Made by a program: the position numbers and the translations under genes | Shown: one piece after another, positions 34,470-47,797 of the stretch | How positions within the stretch are numbered: position 1 is the first letter of the stretch | Layout of the letters: every line of letters begins with the position of its first letter | The notes under the pieces: generated by a model | The model's database searches: none | What the model was told of the DNA's origin: nothing | The model's input: the letters and a program-made list of their open reading frames with translations, nothing else | Origin: Streptomyces venezuelae | GTDB lineage: Bacteria > Actinomycetota > Actinomycetes > Streptomycetales > Streptomycetaceae | Assembly: GCF_008642355.1 (NCBI RefSeq) | Contig: NZ_CP029193.1 | Span: 6,596,001-6,660,000, forward strand | DNA length: 64,000 nt | Direction of reading: 5' to 3'

Positions 34470-35282
34470 GTGCCCGGTTCGGAACCGACCGCGGACCTCA
34501 CGGGGTGGAACGCGTCCCCCTTCACGGGAGCCGGTCTCACCCATGATGTCCATGAGAAAGGGACAGGCCCCGGCGTCGTCCTGGTTCCCGAGATCCCGGG
34601 CGTGCACCCCGGAGTCCTGGGCCTGGGCGAGCACCTGGTGAAGCAGGGCTTCACCGTCGCGATCCCGTCCCCCTTCGGCGAGCCGGGCCGCCCGGTCTCC
34701 GTACCGTATGCCCTGGGCGTCTTCGGCCGCGTCTGCGTCGCCTCAGAGTTCCGCGCCTTCGCCACCAACGCCCGGCGCCCCTTCGCCGACCACCTCCGCG
34801 CCCTCGCCCGTGATTTGGCGTCCCGCACACCGGGCCCGGGGGTCGGCGTCATCGGCATGTGCTTCACCGGCGGCTTCGCGCTCGCCGCCGCCACGGACCC
34901 GGCCGTCCTCGCGCCCGTGCTCAGCCAGCCTTCGCTGCCGCTGCCGGTGAGCGCCGCGCGCCGGGTCGACCCCGGTCTGTCCCGCGCCGAGTTCGACACC
35001 GTCGTCGCCCGCACCAGGAACGAGGGGCTGTGTGCGCTCGGGCTGCGGTTCAGCGAGGACAAGCTGGTCCCGCGCGACCGCTTCGCCACGCTGCGCCGCC
35101 ATTTCGGCGACGCGTTCGAGGTCATCGAACTCGACTCGTCGCCGGGCAACGGGACCGGGTTCGCGAAGTCGGCGCACTCCGTCCTCACGGAGGAGGTGCG
35201 CGAGGTGCCGGGGCACCCCGCGCACGCGGCACGCGAACGGGTCGTCGCGTTCCTGCGGGAACGGCTGACCCCCACGGCCTAG
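34470..35282 (+). CDS. Dienelactone hydrolase family protein
   Basis: A 270-residue alpha/beta hydrolase. The nucleophile elbow is GMCFTGGFA, so the nucleophile is Cys, as in true dienelactone hydrolases, with VLVPEIPGVHPG as oxyanion region near residues 35-46. Start GTG 34470 is nine bases after AAAGGGAG; GTG 34461 abuts that site and is less likely. The enzyme would open lactone rings of ring-cleavage products in the cytosol, but no aromatic pathway genes are nearby. It is divergent from the toroid gene. Confidence 0.87.
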   Translation: MPGSEPTADLTGWNASPFTGAGLTHDVHEKGTGPGVVLVPEIPGVHPGVLGLGEHLVKQGFTVAIPSPFGEPGRPVSVPYALGVFGRVCVASEFRAFATNARRPFADHLRALARDLASRTPGPGVGVIGMCFTGGFALAAATDPAVLAPVLSQPSLPLPVSAARRVDPGLSRAEFDTVVARTRNEGLCALGLRFSEDKLVPRDRFATLRRHFGDAFEVIELDSSPGNGTGFAKSAHSVLTEEVREVPGHPAHAARERVVAFLRERLTPTA

Positions 35283-35302
35283 AGGGCGGAGGCGCGTCTC
35301 CC

Positions 35303-39231
<3,929 letters not shown>

Positions 39232-39232
39232 C

Positions 39233-40528
39233 TCAGGACAGCTCCGGCGTCCCGCAGCCGTGGGCGTGCGCCGAGCGTCGCGCGAACTCCTTCAACGCCG
39301 CGTGCTCGTGGGCGAGGTCGGCCGCCGACGGTTTTGTGCGGTGTCTGTCGTACGTGCCCGACCTGTCCTCACGCCACGCCCCCTCGTCCCGGACCGTGAA
39401 CAGGGCGGGACCGCTGCCGTCCCGGCAGACCGCGCTCGCCCAGCGGCCGCCGCCCGCGAGGCGTCCGGCCGGGGCGTCGGCGGGGCCCGGCTCCTCGGTG
39501 TACTCGCCGTGACGGCGCTCGTGGTCGAGGCGTTCGGAGACCGCGTACGGGCCGTAGAACGCGGTGAGGTGGTAGCGGGGCGTCTCGTCCGACGGGGCCG
39601 GACCCGGGAGTTCGGGGCGCCCGCCCGCCACGACGCACACCTCGACGGGGCTCTCGCCGCTCGCGCTCTCCCAGGCCCGGGAGACGCGTCCGCCGCGGCC
39701 GGGGACGCCCTCGCACGTCCCGGACGCGTCGGCGAGCGGCACGCTCTCGTCGGCGTTCACCGGGAGCGCCACCGTGCGGAGCGGCTTGCCCGGCGCGGCG
39801 TCGCAGCCCCATTTCCCGGACGCCTTGACGGCCGTTCCCGTGGCGATCCGCGCGAAGGCGGCACGGCGGCGCGGATCGTCCAGCGTGATGTCCTCGTCCT
39901 TCGCGTCGACGGTGACGAGAAGGCCGCCGCGGTCACGCGCACAGTCCAGGAGTGTCACGACGGTGGCGCCGCTGCCCACGGACGGGTCCGTGTCGGTGGC
40001 CGATTCGCCGGTCGTGAACAGGCCCCGCCAGCCGCCGCCCAGCCCGACGGGCGGAAGCTCGGCCGCGGGGCGCGGGTAAAGCGGGTTCGTGCCGCGCCCA
40101 CGTACCGACGCGCGGTCCACCGCGAAGTCGCCCCCGCGCCGCTGCGGCACGCTCTGCACGGTCACCTGCACCTCGGCCTCGTTCGTGCCGCCGCCCGCCA
40201 CGGGCACGCCGTCGCCGGTGACGGAGCAGGTGACCGTGCGGCCCTCGTCCCCGGCGCGGTCCGACCCCTCCTCGTCCTCGGACAGCAGGACGTCCACCCG
40301 GCCGGGCCCCTTCTCGAACGGCCCGTCGCCGAGCACGTCCCGCATCTCGCGCGAGGGCAGCACGCCGTCGCACGCCTCGTCGAGCACCCGCTGTGCCATG
40401 CGGTGCTCGCGCGGGCCGCCCCACCAGTAGAAGCCGCCCGCCAGCAGGGCCAGGGCGACGAGCGCCCCGCAGGACGACAGGACGGCGCGTCCCGTCCTCG
40501 TCCGCCAGGTCAGTCGCGCCCGCGCCAC
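39233..40528 (-). CDS. Membrane-anchored extracytoplasmic protein of unknown function (pair member B)
   Basis: A 431-residue protein with one N-terminal TM anchor (AVLSSCGALVALALLAGGFYWW, about 15-36) and a long exported part. I do not recognise the family. It is organised like its upstream neighbour 40510-41778: an early Cys-containing segment (DEACDGVLPSREM), two repeated beta-rich halves with LLDCARDRGGLLVTVDA and KWGCDAAPG, and a His-rich end. The two genes overlap by 19 bases and are probably ancient duplicates. GTG 40528 is preceded by GGCGGA. Confidence 0.78.
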   Translation of the reverse strand: MARARLTWRTRTGRAVLSSCGALVALALLAGGFYWWGGPREHRMAQRVLDEACDGVLPSREMRDVLGDGPFEKGPGRVDVLLSEDEEGSDRAGDEGRTVTCSVTGDGVPVAGGGTNEAEVQVTVQSVPQRRGGDFAVDRASVRGRGTNPLYPRPAAELPPVGLGGGWRGLFTTGESATDTDPSVGSGATVVTLLDCARDRGGLLVTVDAKDEDITLDDPRRRAAFARIATGTAVKASGKWGCDAAPGKPLRTVALPVNADESVPLADASGTCEGVPGRGGRVSRAWESASGESPVEVCVVAGGRPELPGPAPSDETPRYHLTAFYGPYAVSERLDHERRHGEYTEEPGPADAPAGRLAGGGRWASAVCRDGSGPALFTVRDEGAWREDRSGTYDRHRTKPSAADLAHEHAALKEFARRSAHAHGCGTPELS

Positions 40529-41778
40529 TCCGCCACCTCTCCCACGATCTCCGTCCCGCGGCAGTGCGAACGCTTCGGCCAGCCGTCGGGCGCCGACAGG
40601 TAGCGGTCCAGGACCGTGCGCGCGTGCCGCGAGAGGCGCCGCCGGTCCTTCGGTCCGAGGACGGTCTCGCCGTCCGCCGGGCCGCGGTCGAAGTCGAAGG
40701 CCGGGGTCACCCACACACGGTGGTACGTCGGTCCCGCCACGCACTCGGACCGGGCCCACAGGGCGAGTTGCGGGTCGTCATCCGACTGCTGGACGGCGAG
40801 GGACTTGTCGTGCCCGGACGGGGCCTTCGGGTCGGGCACCAGGGCCTTGTCGGCGTACTCCTCGTACGCGCCGGCCGCGAGCACGCCCGACCAGCTCTGC
40901 GCGCCCGCCGCCCGGACCGTGAGGTGGCCGGGGGAGCCCGCCGTGTCGTCCCACTGCCCGCCGCACGTGCCGGTCCGACGGTTGTACGTCGTGTCGTTGC
41001 CGTCGAAGCTCCACTTGCCGGGAGTCGACCCGAGCCCCTCGGGGGAGAGCCAGGCGCAGAGCGCGGGCGTCTTCGCCGGGGCGGCACCGGGCTCGGTCCG
41101 CAGCGGCTCGCTCCCACAACCCTGCTTCCGCGCGACCCAGTTGGTGACCTTTGCGGCCGTACGGGCGACGGCGAGCCGCTCCGCTCCCGGGACGCCGTAC
41201 ACGTCCGCCCCGTCCGCGGCGGACGGCAGGTCCACCGACACGAGGAGGTCCCGCGCCGTGCGGCCCCGCCCGTGCAGGCCCTTCGGGCAGTCGACGAGCA
41301 GGGACGCGGTCGCCACCGGGCCACCGCCGCTCGGCCGGTCCGCCGTGCCCACGCTGCCCGTGGCGGACGGCGGAAGCGGCAGCCCGAAGTCGCCCGTCAC
41401 GGAACCGGGAGACGTGCGCTCGGGAACCGCCTCGGCCCGCACCCGCGCCCGTACACCCGCCGTCGTGCCACCGTCACCGTCGCCCCAGGCCAGCGTGCAG
41501 TCGAGCAGCGCGCGGCTCTCCTCCCCCGGCCGCAACAGAGTCCCGTACTCGTCGAGTGCGCCCCGCGCGTCGTCCGGCGCGGAGGCGTACATCTCCTCGC
41601 GGAGCAGCCCCGCACAGCCGCGCGTCACCAGCTCGCGGTTGGCGTCGAGCCGCTCCTCGCGCTCCTCGGCCCGCGCCACGGCGAACCAGGTCACGGACGA
41701 CGCGGCCAGTACGGCGACCGCCACAGCGGCCACCGGCCAGGTGCGCCGTCGCGTGCGCGGCGCGCCCTTCTCAGGCAT
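40510..41778 (-). CDS. Membrane-anchored extracytoplasmic protein of unknown function (pair member A)
   Basis: A 422-residue protein with basic N-terminus, one TM anchor (WPVAAVAVAVLAASSVTWFAVA, about 14-35) and an exported domain. Segments TRGCAGLLREEMY, LLVDCPKGLHGRGRTARDLLVSVDL, and ARKQGCGSEPLRTEPG parallel those of the downstream gene product, so the pair shares ancestry. Cysteines are paired and probably form disulfides outside the cell. GGGGAG lies before the ATG. Function unknown; similar tandem pairs with serine/threonine kinase or type VII-linked genes would be informative. Confidence 0.78.
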   Translation of the reverse strand: MPEKGAPRTRRRTWPVAAVAVAVLAASSVTWFAVARAEEREERLDANRELVTRGCAGLLREEMYASAPDDARGALDEYGTLLRPGEESRALLDCTLAWGDGDGGTTAGVRARVRAEAVPERTSPGSVTGDFGLPLPPSATGSVGTADRPSGGGPVATASLLVDCPKGLHGRGRTARDLLVSVDLPSAADGADVYGVPGAERLAVARTAAKVTNWVARKQGCGSEPLRTEPGAAPAKTPALCAWLSPEGLGSTPGKWSFDGNDTTYNRRTGTCGGQWDDTAGSPGHLTVRAAGAQSWSGVLAAGAYEEYADKALVPDPKAPSGHDKSLAVQQSDDDPQLALWARSECVAGPTYHRVWVTPAFDFDRGPADGETVLGPKDRRRLSRHARTVLDRYLSAPDGWPKRSHCRGTEIVGEVAEWRGRD

Positions 41779-42000
41779 GGCGCTCCCCTTCCCCCGTACA
41801 CGCCCGGCACCATGATCGAAAGGGACGCTATCAACCGGCCGGGACGCGCCGGGGGCGGGGACCCTTGTCGCCGGTCGGGCCGTCTGCTTGACTCCGCACG
41901 CCCCCGAATGCTCCCCGTACGCACCCCTCGCGTACATCCGGAACACGCCCCGACGCCCCGCACTCCCGGAACGCCCCGCACGTCACCGTTGGAGGCCGCC

Positions 42001-44607
42001 ATGGAGATCAGCCGCAGACGCCTGTTGTCCGCCATGTCCGCCATGTCCGTCGCATCTGCCACGTCCGCGACGTCCGTCCTGTCGGCCGCCGGCCTGATGG
42101 CGGTGGTCCCCGCGGGCCCGGCGTCCGCCGTCGCGGGCGCGGAGGGCCGGGCCCGGCTCGTCGCCAACACCGTCGCCGTCTTCGCCGGCACCGCCGAGTC
42201 GAACGCGCGCCCGGAGACCGCCGCGAAGCTCGCCGCCATGGAGAGGACCGCGCGGGCCAACCTGAAGGCGATGGACGACGCGCGGGAGGGGGAGCTCTTC
42301 GCCGGTCTGGTGCTCGGCACCGACGAGGCCAACCTCAACACCGCCTACCGCAGGCTGTACGAGATCGCCCTCGCCACCCGCGCCCCCGGCCTCCCCGCCG
42401 ACCTGTACGGCAGCACGACCGTGCAACGGCGGGCGCTCGACGGTCTCGCCTGGCTGCACGAGCGCCACTACGGCGACCAGTCGAAGGGCTATTACGGCAA
42501 TTGGTTCCACTGGGAGATCGGCATCTCCCAGCACATCAGCAAGACCCTGGTCCTGCTCGCCGACGCCGTCTCCGCCCACCGCCCCGCCCTGCTCCCCACC
42601 TATGTCGCCTCCATGGACGCCTATCTGCGCAACGGCACCGACGGCGACGTGGACCTCGACTCGCGCTTCCACACCGGCGCCAACCTCGCCGACATCACCA
42701 CCAACCGGATCCTCCAGGGCGCCCTCCTGGGCGAGCCGGGCGAGGCGCGGATCCGCAAGGCCCTCACCGACCAGCTGACGGTCTTCGCCACCATCGATCC
42801 GTACCGCCTCGAACACGGGGTCACGGACGGGCATTACGCGGACGGCTCCTTCATCCAGCACTCGTCCGTCGCGTACACCGGCTCGTACGGAAAGGGCCTG
42901 CTCACCCGCGTCGTGCAGACGCTCAAGATCCTCGACGGCACCGGCTTCGCACACGGCGAGGAACTCGTGCCGACCGTGTACGGCTGGGTGCGGAACGGGT
43001 TCGCCCCGCTGATATTCGAGGGCTGGATGATGGAGATCGTCAAGGGCCGCGCCGTGTCGCGCCCCGACTCCGGGTACACGGACGTCGCGACGGTCGTCGA
43101 GGCGGTCGTCGACCTCTCCTCGCTCGCTTCCGGGCCCACGGCCACCGCCCTGAAGAGCTACGTCAAACACGTCAGGACCGCCTCACGCGCGCCCCTCGAC
43201 CCGGCCCGCTTCGTGTCGCCGGTCAGCGTCGTGCGGTACGCCGACATCCTCGACGACACCGCCGTACCGCCCGCCGACCTCAACCCCGCCGCGCGGAGCG
43301 TCGCCTTCAACGCCATGGACAGGACGGTGCACCGGCGGCCGGGATACGCCTTCGCGCTCGCGCGGAGCTCGGACCGCGTCAGCAAGTACGAGTACATGAA
43401 CGGCGAGAACCTCATGCCGTGGTTCCAGGGCGACGGCGCGTACTACCTGTACCTGTCGGGGCAGGACCAGAGCCGGGCGTACGGGGTCGACCACTACACG
43501 ACGGTCTCGCCGTACGGTCTCGCGGGAGTCACCGCTCCAGTCGAACAGCGCCGCACGGTCCCGGAGTTGTACGGAAAGCCGTACTACGACAACCCCGGAC
43601 ACCCCCTCGGCTTCACCCCGTCGTCCGAGTCGCAGAACAAGTACGTCTACTTCCCGCGCGGCACCAACCGGTTCTCCGGCGGCGCCGTCCTGGGGGCGTA
43701 CGGCGCGGCGGGAATGGTGCAGTCGAGCGACGTGGCGTACCGCGACCGGGCACTGCTGCCCGACGACTTCGTCGTGCACCGGGCGGCGACGGCGACCAAG
43801 TCGTGGTTCCTGTTCGACGACGAGATCGTGGTGCTCGCCGCCGACGTGGGAGACGCTGCGGGCCGCGCCGTCACCACGACCGTCGACGCCCGCACCGCCG
43901 CCCCCGACGACCGGATCTCCCTCACCGGCGCGCTGCGCGACGGCCGCCCCTGGACCGGCCCCGGCACCGCCGACCTGCACTGGCTGCGCTACGCCAACAC
44001 CACGGAGGGCACCGCCGTCGGATACGTCTTCCTCGACACACCGAAGGTGCGGGTCACCCTCGACGAGGTCACCCGCAGCCGCCGCGTCGTCCGCACCGCC
44101 AACCCCGATGCCCCGGTGACCCGTTCGGTCCTCGGTGTCACCGTCGACGGGACGGCGGGCGCCCGGCCCGCACGCCTCGCCTACGCACTGGTGCCGAACG
44201 CCGGCGAGGCCGGGCTGCGCGCCCACCGCCATGGGCCGCTCAAGGTCCTCGCCAACTCCCGTCGCCTGCAGGCCGTCACGCACACAGGGCTCGGCCTGAC
44301 GGCGGCCAACGCGTTCACGGGGGGGCGCCACGAGGCCGGTGGGCTCCGGGTGCACGGCCCCGCCTCGGTCCTCGTCCAGCGCGGAGGCCACCGCGGCGGC
44401 ACTGTCCACGGCGGCACCGTCCGTGTCGCGGTGTCCGACCCGACGATGGACCGGGACACCGTGACGGTCCTGCTCCGCGGCCGCTCCCTGCGCGGGAGCG
44501 CCGGGGACCCGCAGGTCCGGGTGGACCGGGTCCCCGGCGGCACCCGCATCGAGGTGGACACGCACCACGCGTACGGAAGGAGCTTCACGGTCACGCTGAC
44601 CGAGTGA
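42001..44607 (+). CDS. Secreted polysaccharide lyase family 8 (hyaluronate/chondroitin/xanthan lyase)
   Basis: An 868-residue exported lyase. The N-terminus SRRRLLSAM is a twin-arginine signal, with a long hydrophobic stretch and cleavage near PASA (about residue 44). The alpha/alpha-toroid catalytic domain contains NWFHWEIGISQHIS, DGSFIQHSSVAYTGSYGKG (catalytic His and Tyr) and YEYMNGENLMPWFQGDGAYY, followed by beta-sandwich domains. It cleaves uronic acid-containing polysaccharides by beta-elimination; hyaluronate or xanthan cannot be distinguished here. GGAGG lies seven bases before the ATG. The 222-bp upstream gap shows no obvious operator. Confidence 0.93.
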   Translation: MEISRRRLLSAMSAMSVASATSATSVLSAAGLMAVVPAGPASAVAGAEGRARLVANTVAVFAGTAESNARPETAAKLAAMERTARANLKAMDDAREGELFAGLVLGTDEANLNTAYRRLYEIALATRAPGLPADLYGSTTVQRRALDGLAWLHERHYGDQSKGYYGNWFHWEIGISQHISKTLVLLADAVSAHRPALLPTYVASMDAYLRNGTDGDVDLDSRFHTGANLADITTNRILQGALLGEPGEARIRKALTDQLTVFATIDPYRLEHGVTDGHYADGSFIQHSSVAYTGSYGKGLLTRVVQTLKILDGTGFAHGEELVPTVYGWVRNGFAPLIFEGWMMEIVKGRAVSRPDSGYTDVATVVEAVVDLSSLASGPTATALKSYVKHVRTASRAPLDPARFVSPVSVVRYADILDDTAVPPADLNPAARSVAFNAMDRTVHRRPGYAFALARSSDRVSKYEYMNGENLMPWFQGDGAYYLYLSGQDQSRAYGVDHYTTVSPYGLAGVTAPVEQRRTVPELYGKPYYDNPGHPLGFTPSSESQNKYVYFPRGTNRFSGGAVLGAYGAAGMVQSSDVAYRDRALLPDDFVVHRAATATKSWFLFDDEIVVLAADVGDAAGRAVTTTVDARTAAPDDRISLTGALRDGRPWTGPGTADLHWLRYANTTEGTAVGYVFLDTPKVRVTLDEVTRSRRVVRTANPDAPVTRSVLGVTVDGTAGARPARLAYALVPNAGEAGLRAHRHGPLKVLANSRRLQAVTHTGLGLTAANAFTGGRHEAGGLRVHGPASVLVQRGGHRGGTVHGGTVRVAVSDPTMDRDTVTVLLRGRSLRGSAGDPQVRVDRVPGGTRIEVDTHHAYGRSFTVTLTE

Positions 44608-44640
44608 ACCCGCCGCCCTACGCGCATACCTGAATGTCCG

Positions 44641-44844
44641 TCACCCTTCCTCCACGCTGATGGCCTGCACCGGACACGCCCGTGCGGCCTCCCGCACCAA
44701 CGGATCACCGCCGCCGTCCTGACGGCCGGGCAGCACCTCGCTGAGGCCGTCGTCGTCCTGGGTGAAGACGCCCGGCGCGGTGAGCGCGCACATGCCGGCG
44801 CCCACGCACCTGTCCTTCTCGACATGAATCACCATGTGCTCCAC
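44641..44844 (-). CDS. [3Fe-4S] ferredoxin partner of the P450
   Basis: A 67-residue ferredoxin with the three-Cys pattern CVGAGMC and ARACPVQAI, the type that serves Streptomyces cytochromes P450. GTG 44844 has GGAGG seven bases upstream; ATG 44835 is a weaker option. It starts 17 bases after the P450 stop and must be co-transcribed. It carries electrons from a ferredoxin reductase encoded elsewhere to the P450. Confidence 0.92.
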   Translation of the reverse strand: MEHMVIHVEKDRCVGAGMCALTAPGVFTQDDDGLSEVLPGRQDGGGDPLVREAARACPVQAISVEEG

Positions 44845-44861
44845 GCGGGTTCCTCCGCCCC

Positions 44862-46079
44862 TCACCAGGTGACGGGGAGTTCGAGCATCCCCTGGATCGT
44901 GTCGCCCGGCTTGAACGGGATGTCCTGCGGGGGCGCCGCGAGCCGCAGCCCCGGCAGGCGCTCGAAGAGGGTGCCGAGGGCGATCTCCAGCTCGGCGCGG
45001 GCGAGGTTCTGCCCCAGACACTGGTGGATGCCGAAGCCGAAGGCCAGGTGGTGCCGGTCCGGGCGGTGCCAGTCCAGGCCTTCGGGGCTGTCGAAGACCG
45101 TGTCGTCACGGTTGATGAGGGACGTGGCGAAGACGACGCCGTCGTCCACGCGGATGGTGCCCGCCGGGGTCTCGATCTCCTCCTTCGCCACCCGCAGCAG
45201 CCCGTCCGCGATGGACAGGAAGCGCAGCAGCTCCTCGACGGCGCCCGGCAGCAGCGGCGGATCGGCACGCAGGCCCGCCCGCAGTTCGGCCAGCCGGTCG
45301 GGGTGCTGGAGCAGCGTGAACGTGCCGAGCGAGATCATGTTCGCGGTCGTCTCGTGCCCGGCGATCAGCAGGATGGTGGCGAGCCGGACGAGCTCCTCCG
45401 GGTCCACCGCTCCGGACGCGAGCTGCTCGGTGATCAGCTCGTCGAGCAGCCCCTCACCGGGTTCCGCGCGCTTCTTGTCGATCAACTCGTAGAAATAGGC
45501 GTCCATCGCGTCCCGTGCCGCCTGGGTGTCCTCGGCGGTGGGGCCGCGCAGCAGCCGCCTCGACTGCTCCTCGAAGAATTCGTGGTCGCCGTAGGGCACC
45601 CCCAGCAGGGTGCAGATCACCATCGAGGGGACGGGCAGCGCGAAGGCGCTCACCAGCTCGGCGGGCGGCCCCTGTTCGGCCATCGCGTCCAGGAGCAGGT
45701 CGACCGTCGCCTGGATCTGCGGGCGCAGCGCCGCGATGCGCTTGACGGAGAAGCTGGGGATCAGCATGCGGCGCTGTACGTTGTGCTCCGGGTCGTCGAC
45801 GCCGAGCAGGGCGATGCGGCGGTCACGGAGGCGGGCGAACCGTTCGGTCGGAGCGGGGAAGGCCTCGTTCTCGCGGTCGGCGGAGAGGCGTGGGTCGATG
45901 AGCAGCTCACGCGCCGCCGCCCGCCCGGTGACCAGCCACACGGAACGGCCGTCGAACAGCCTGACGCGGGAGAAGGGGAAGTCTTCGCGCAGCGGTTCGT
46001 ACGCGGTGGGCGGGTGGTACGGGCACGTGCGGTCCTGGGGGAAGGCGATGGGTTTGGTGGGCTTCGTTGTCTCCGTCAT
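44862..46079 (-). CDS. Cytochrome P450 (CYP105-like)
   Basis: A 405-residue monooxygenase. The heme-ligand motif FGFGIHQCLGQNLARAE has Cys354; the I-helix oxygen motif is AGHETTANM near residue 245; the ExxR pair is in EELLRF. Features and the adjacent ferredoxin recall CYP105 enzymes, which hydroxylate varied xenobiotics and natural products. AGGT lies before ATG 46079. With no biosynthetic cluster around it, a broad oxidative role is likely. Confidence 0.93.
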   Translation of the reverse strand: MTETTKPTKPIAFPQDRTCPYHPPTAYEPLREDFPFSRVRLFDGRSVWLVTGRAAARELLIDPRLSADRENEAFPAPTERFARLRDRRIALLGVDDPEHNVQRRMLIPSFSVKRIAALRPQIQATVDLLLDAMAEQGPPAELVSAFALPVPSMVICTLLGVPYGDHEFFEEQSRRLLRGPTAEDTQAARDAMDAYFYELIDKKRAEPGEGLLDELITEQLASGAVDPEELVRLATILLIAGHETTANMISLGTFTLLQHPDRLAELRAGLRADPPLLPGAVEELLRFLSIADGLLRVAKEEIETPAGTIRVDDGVVFATSLINRDDTVFDSPEGLDWHRPDRHHLAFGFGIHQCLGQNLARAELEIALGTLFERLPGLRLAAPPQDIPFKPGDTIQGMLELPVTW

Positions 46080-46421
46080 GGAAGTACCTCGCAAGCGCAG
46101 TTCGTCCCTGATCCACTCCCCATTGGATGGCTGAGGCAACTAATTCGTCCACGACAAGACCGGCCAGATCGCCGGGCGTCTGGAGTTGTCCGGAACCACA
46201 CCCTCCGCTCAACCTGCCTGCGTCCACCGGCCGGTGACGGCGCCGGGACAGCTGCGCGACGGCTGCGGGGTGCTCGGCGCCTGTCCACGAGGCCGCCCCA
46301 CGAGGGCCGGGGCAGCCCTCACGGGCGCCGTGACTGCCTGCTGAAGGGCACGTTCCGGCCGAGTACGCGTACCGCCGTGCGAAGATCCGGATCGACCGCG
46401 CGGCCACTGTGGAGGACGAGG
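46080..46421. other. Divergent gap between P450 and GNAT genes
   Basis: This 342-bp gap contains promoters for both genes. The only unusual item is a leftward frame around 46080-46190 that reads GDLAGLVVDELVASAIQWG, which looks like the N-box of an RsbW-type ATPase, possibly a remnant. No hairpin or long repeat is evident. Confidence 0.35.
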
Positions 46422-46976
46422 ATGTTCGCGATACCCCTGGGAGACGGAGCGGAACTGTGCCCGCTGGAACCGTGGCAGGCCGAGGAGTTCCTCGCCCACA
46501 TGGACCGCGGCCGCGACTACATCGGACGCTACGTCGGACTCCCCGACATCACCGCCGACCTGGACTCCGCACGCGCCTGGCTCCAGCGCTACGCCGACAA
46601 GACGGCCGCCGACACCGGCCGCGTCCACGGCATCCGGCTCGAAGGACGCCTCGTCGGCGGCGTCCTGCTCCGCGCGTTCGACGCGGCGTCGGGCACGTGC
46701 GAGGCGGGCTGCTGGCTGGAACCGGACGCGGCGGGGCGCGGACTGGTCACGCGTGCGGTACGTGTCGTCATCGACTGGGCGATCGAGGCGCGCGGCATGC
46801 ACCGCGTGGAGTGGCGGGTGGCCCCCGAGAACACCCCGAGCATCAACGTCGCCAAGCGCCTCGGCATGACCCGCGAGGGCTGCCTGCGCGAGGACGACCC
46901 CTACCGGGGGGTGCGGCAGGACACGGAGATCTGGTCGGTGCCGGCACGGGAGTGGCGTGCGGGGGGCAGGGCGTGA
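46422..46976 (+). CDS. GNAT family N-acetyltransferase (RimJ/RimL type)
   Basis: A 184-residue acetyltransferase of the ribosomal-protein-serine acetyltransferase class. The N-terminal ELCPLEPWQAEEFLAHMDRG, the acetyl-CoA loop CWLEPDAAGRGLVTRAVRVV, and ENTPSINVAKRLGMTREGCL with HRVEWRV are typical of RimL/YdaF-like proteins. GGAGG lies eight bases before ATG 46422. It precedes a methyltransferase gene by six bases and is probably co-transcribed with it. Confidence 0.9.
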   Translation: MFAIPLGDGAELCPLEPWQAEEFLAHMDRGRDYIGRYVGLPDITADLDSARAWLQRYADKTAADTGRVHGIRLEGRLVGGVLLRAFDAASGTCEAGCWLEPDAAGRGLVTRAVRVVIDWAIEARGMHRVEWRVAPENTPSINVAKRLGMTREGCLREDDPYRGVRQDTEIWSVPAREWRAGGRA

Positions 46977-46982
46977 GACGGG

Positions 46983-47789
46983 GTGTGTGAGGTGGAGGAA
47001 GCGCGTGCGGGGCGCGGGGCGGAAGGAGCGCGTGCGGGGCAGACGCGCCCGCCCGCCCCCGGGACGGGCACGGTCGATGCGGAGTACGCGCATCCGCGCC
47101 TCGCCGCCCTCTACGACGTGTTCGACCCCGACCGTTCCGACCTCGACGCGTACGTCGCCATGGCGGAGATGTCCGGCGCGCGTCGGGTCCTCGACGTCGG
47201 CTGCGGCACCGGTGTCCTCGCGCTGAAGCTCGCCGCGCGTGGCATCGACGTCGTGGGCGTCGACCCGGCCGCCGCGTCACTGGACGTCGCCCGTGCCAAG
47301 CCCGGTGCCGAACGCGTGCGCTGGATCCACGGCGACGCCTCGTCGCTCCCGCCGCTGCGGGTCGACCTGGTCACCATGACGGCGAACGTCGCCCAGCAGA
47401 TCACCGATCCGGAAGCGTGGCGGCAGACCCTGCGGGCGGCACGCGAAGCGCTGCGCCCGGGTGGCCGCCTGGTCTTCGAGACGAGGGTCCCGGCCCGGCG
47501 CGCCTGGGAGACGTGGAACCGGGAGGCCTCGTACCGCGTGACCCGGATTCCGGGCGTCGGGGCGATCGAGAGCTGGGTCGAGGTGCCCGCGGTGGACGGG
47601 CCGCTGGTGTCGTACCGCTGGACCTACGTCTTCGAGGCGGACGGACAGGTGCTGACGTCGGACTCGACGCTGCGCTTCCGCGAGCGGGAGGAGGTGGAGA
47701 CGGAACTGACGGCCCAGGGGTTCGTGGTGGACGAGATCCGTGACGCCCCGGACCGGCCGGGGCGGGAGTACGTGTTCGTGGCGCGGTAA
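46983..47789 (+). CDS. Class I SAM-dependent methyltransferase
   Basis: A methyltransferase of up to 268 residues. Motif I RRVLDVGCGTGVLALKLAARG is near residues 67-87, followed by VVGVDPAAASLDVARAK, WIHGDASSLPP and ALRPGGRLVFETRV. The first 30 residues are low-complexity Gly/Arg/Ala, so the true start is uncertain; GTG 46983 and GTG 46992 are both possible. A small-molecule substrate is likely. It follows a GNAT gene and converges with the operon ending at 47798. Confidence 0.87.
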   Translation: MCEVEEARAGRGAEGARAGQTRPPAPGTGTVDAEYAHPRLAALYDVFDPDRSDLDAYVAMAEMSGARRVLDVGCGTGVLALKLAARGIDVVGVDPAAASLDVARAKPGAERVRWIHGDASSLPPLRVDLVTMTANVAQQITDPEAWRQTLRAAREALRPGGRLVFETRVPARRAWETWNREASYRVTRIPGVGAIESWVEVPAVDGPLVSYRWTYVFEADGQVLTSDSTLRFREREEVETELTAQGFVVDEIRDAPDRPGREYVFVAR

Positions 47790-47797
47790 CCGGGAGA

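Noticed and set aside
42501..44633. 710-codon rightward frame
   Set aside because: It is an out-of-frame shadow of the PL8 lyase gene, which carries the Tat signal and catalytic motifs.
45907..46407. Leftward frame with DLAGLVVDELVASAIQWG, resembling an RsbW-type ATPase N-box
   Set aside because: Only one short block matches and the rest is P450 antiparallel or Arg-rich sequence. It may be a remnant, but I cannot support a gene.
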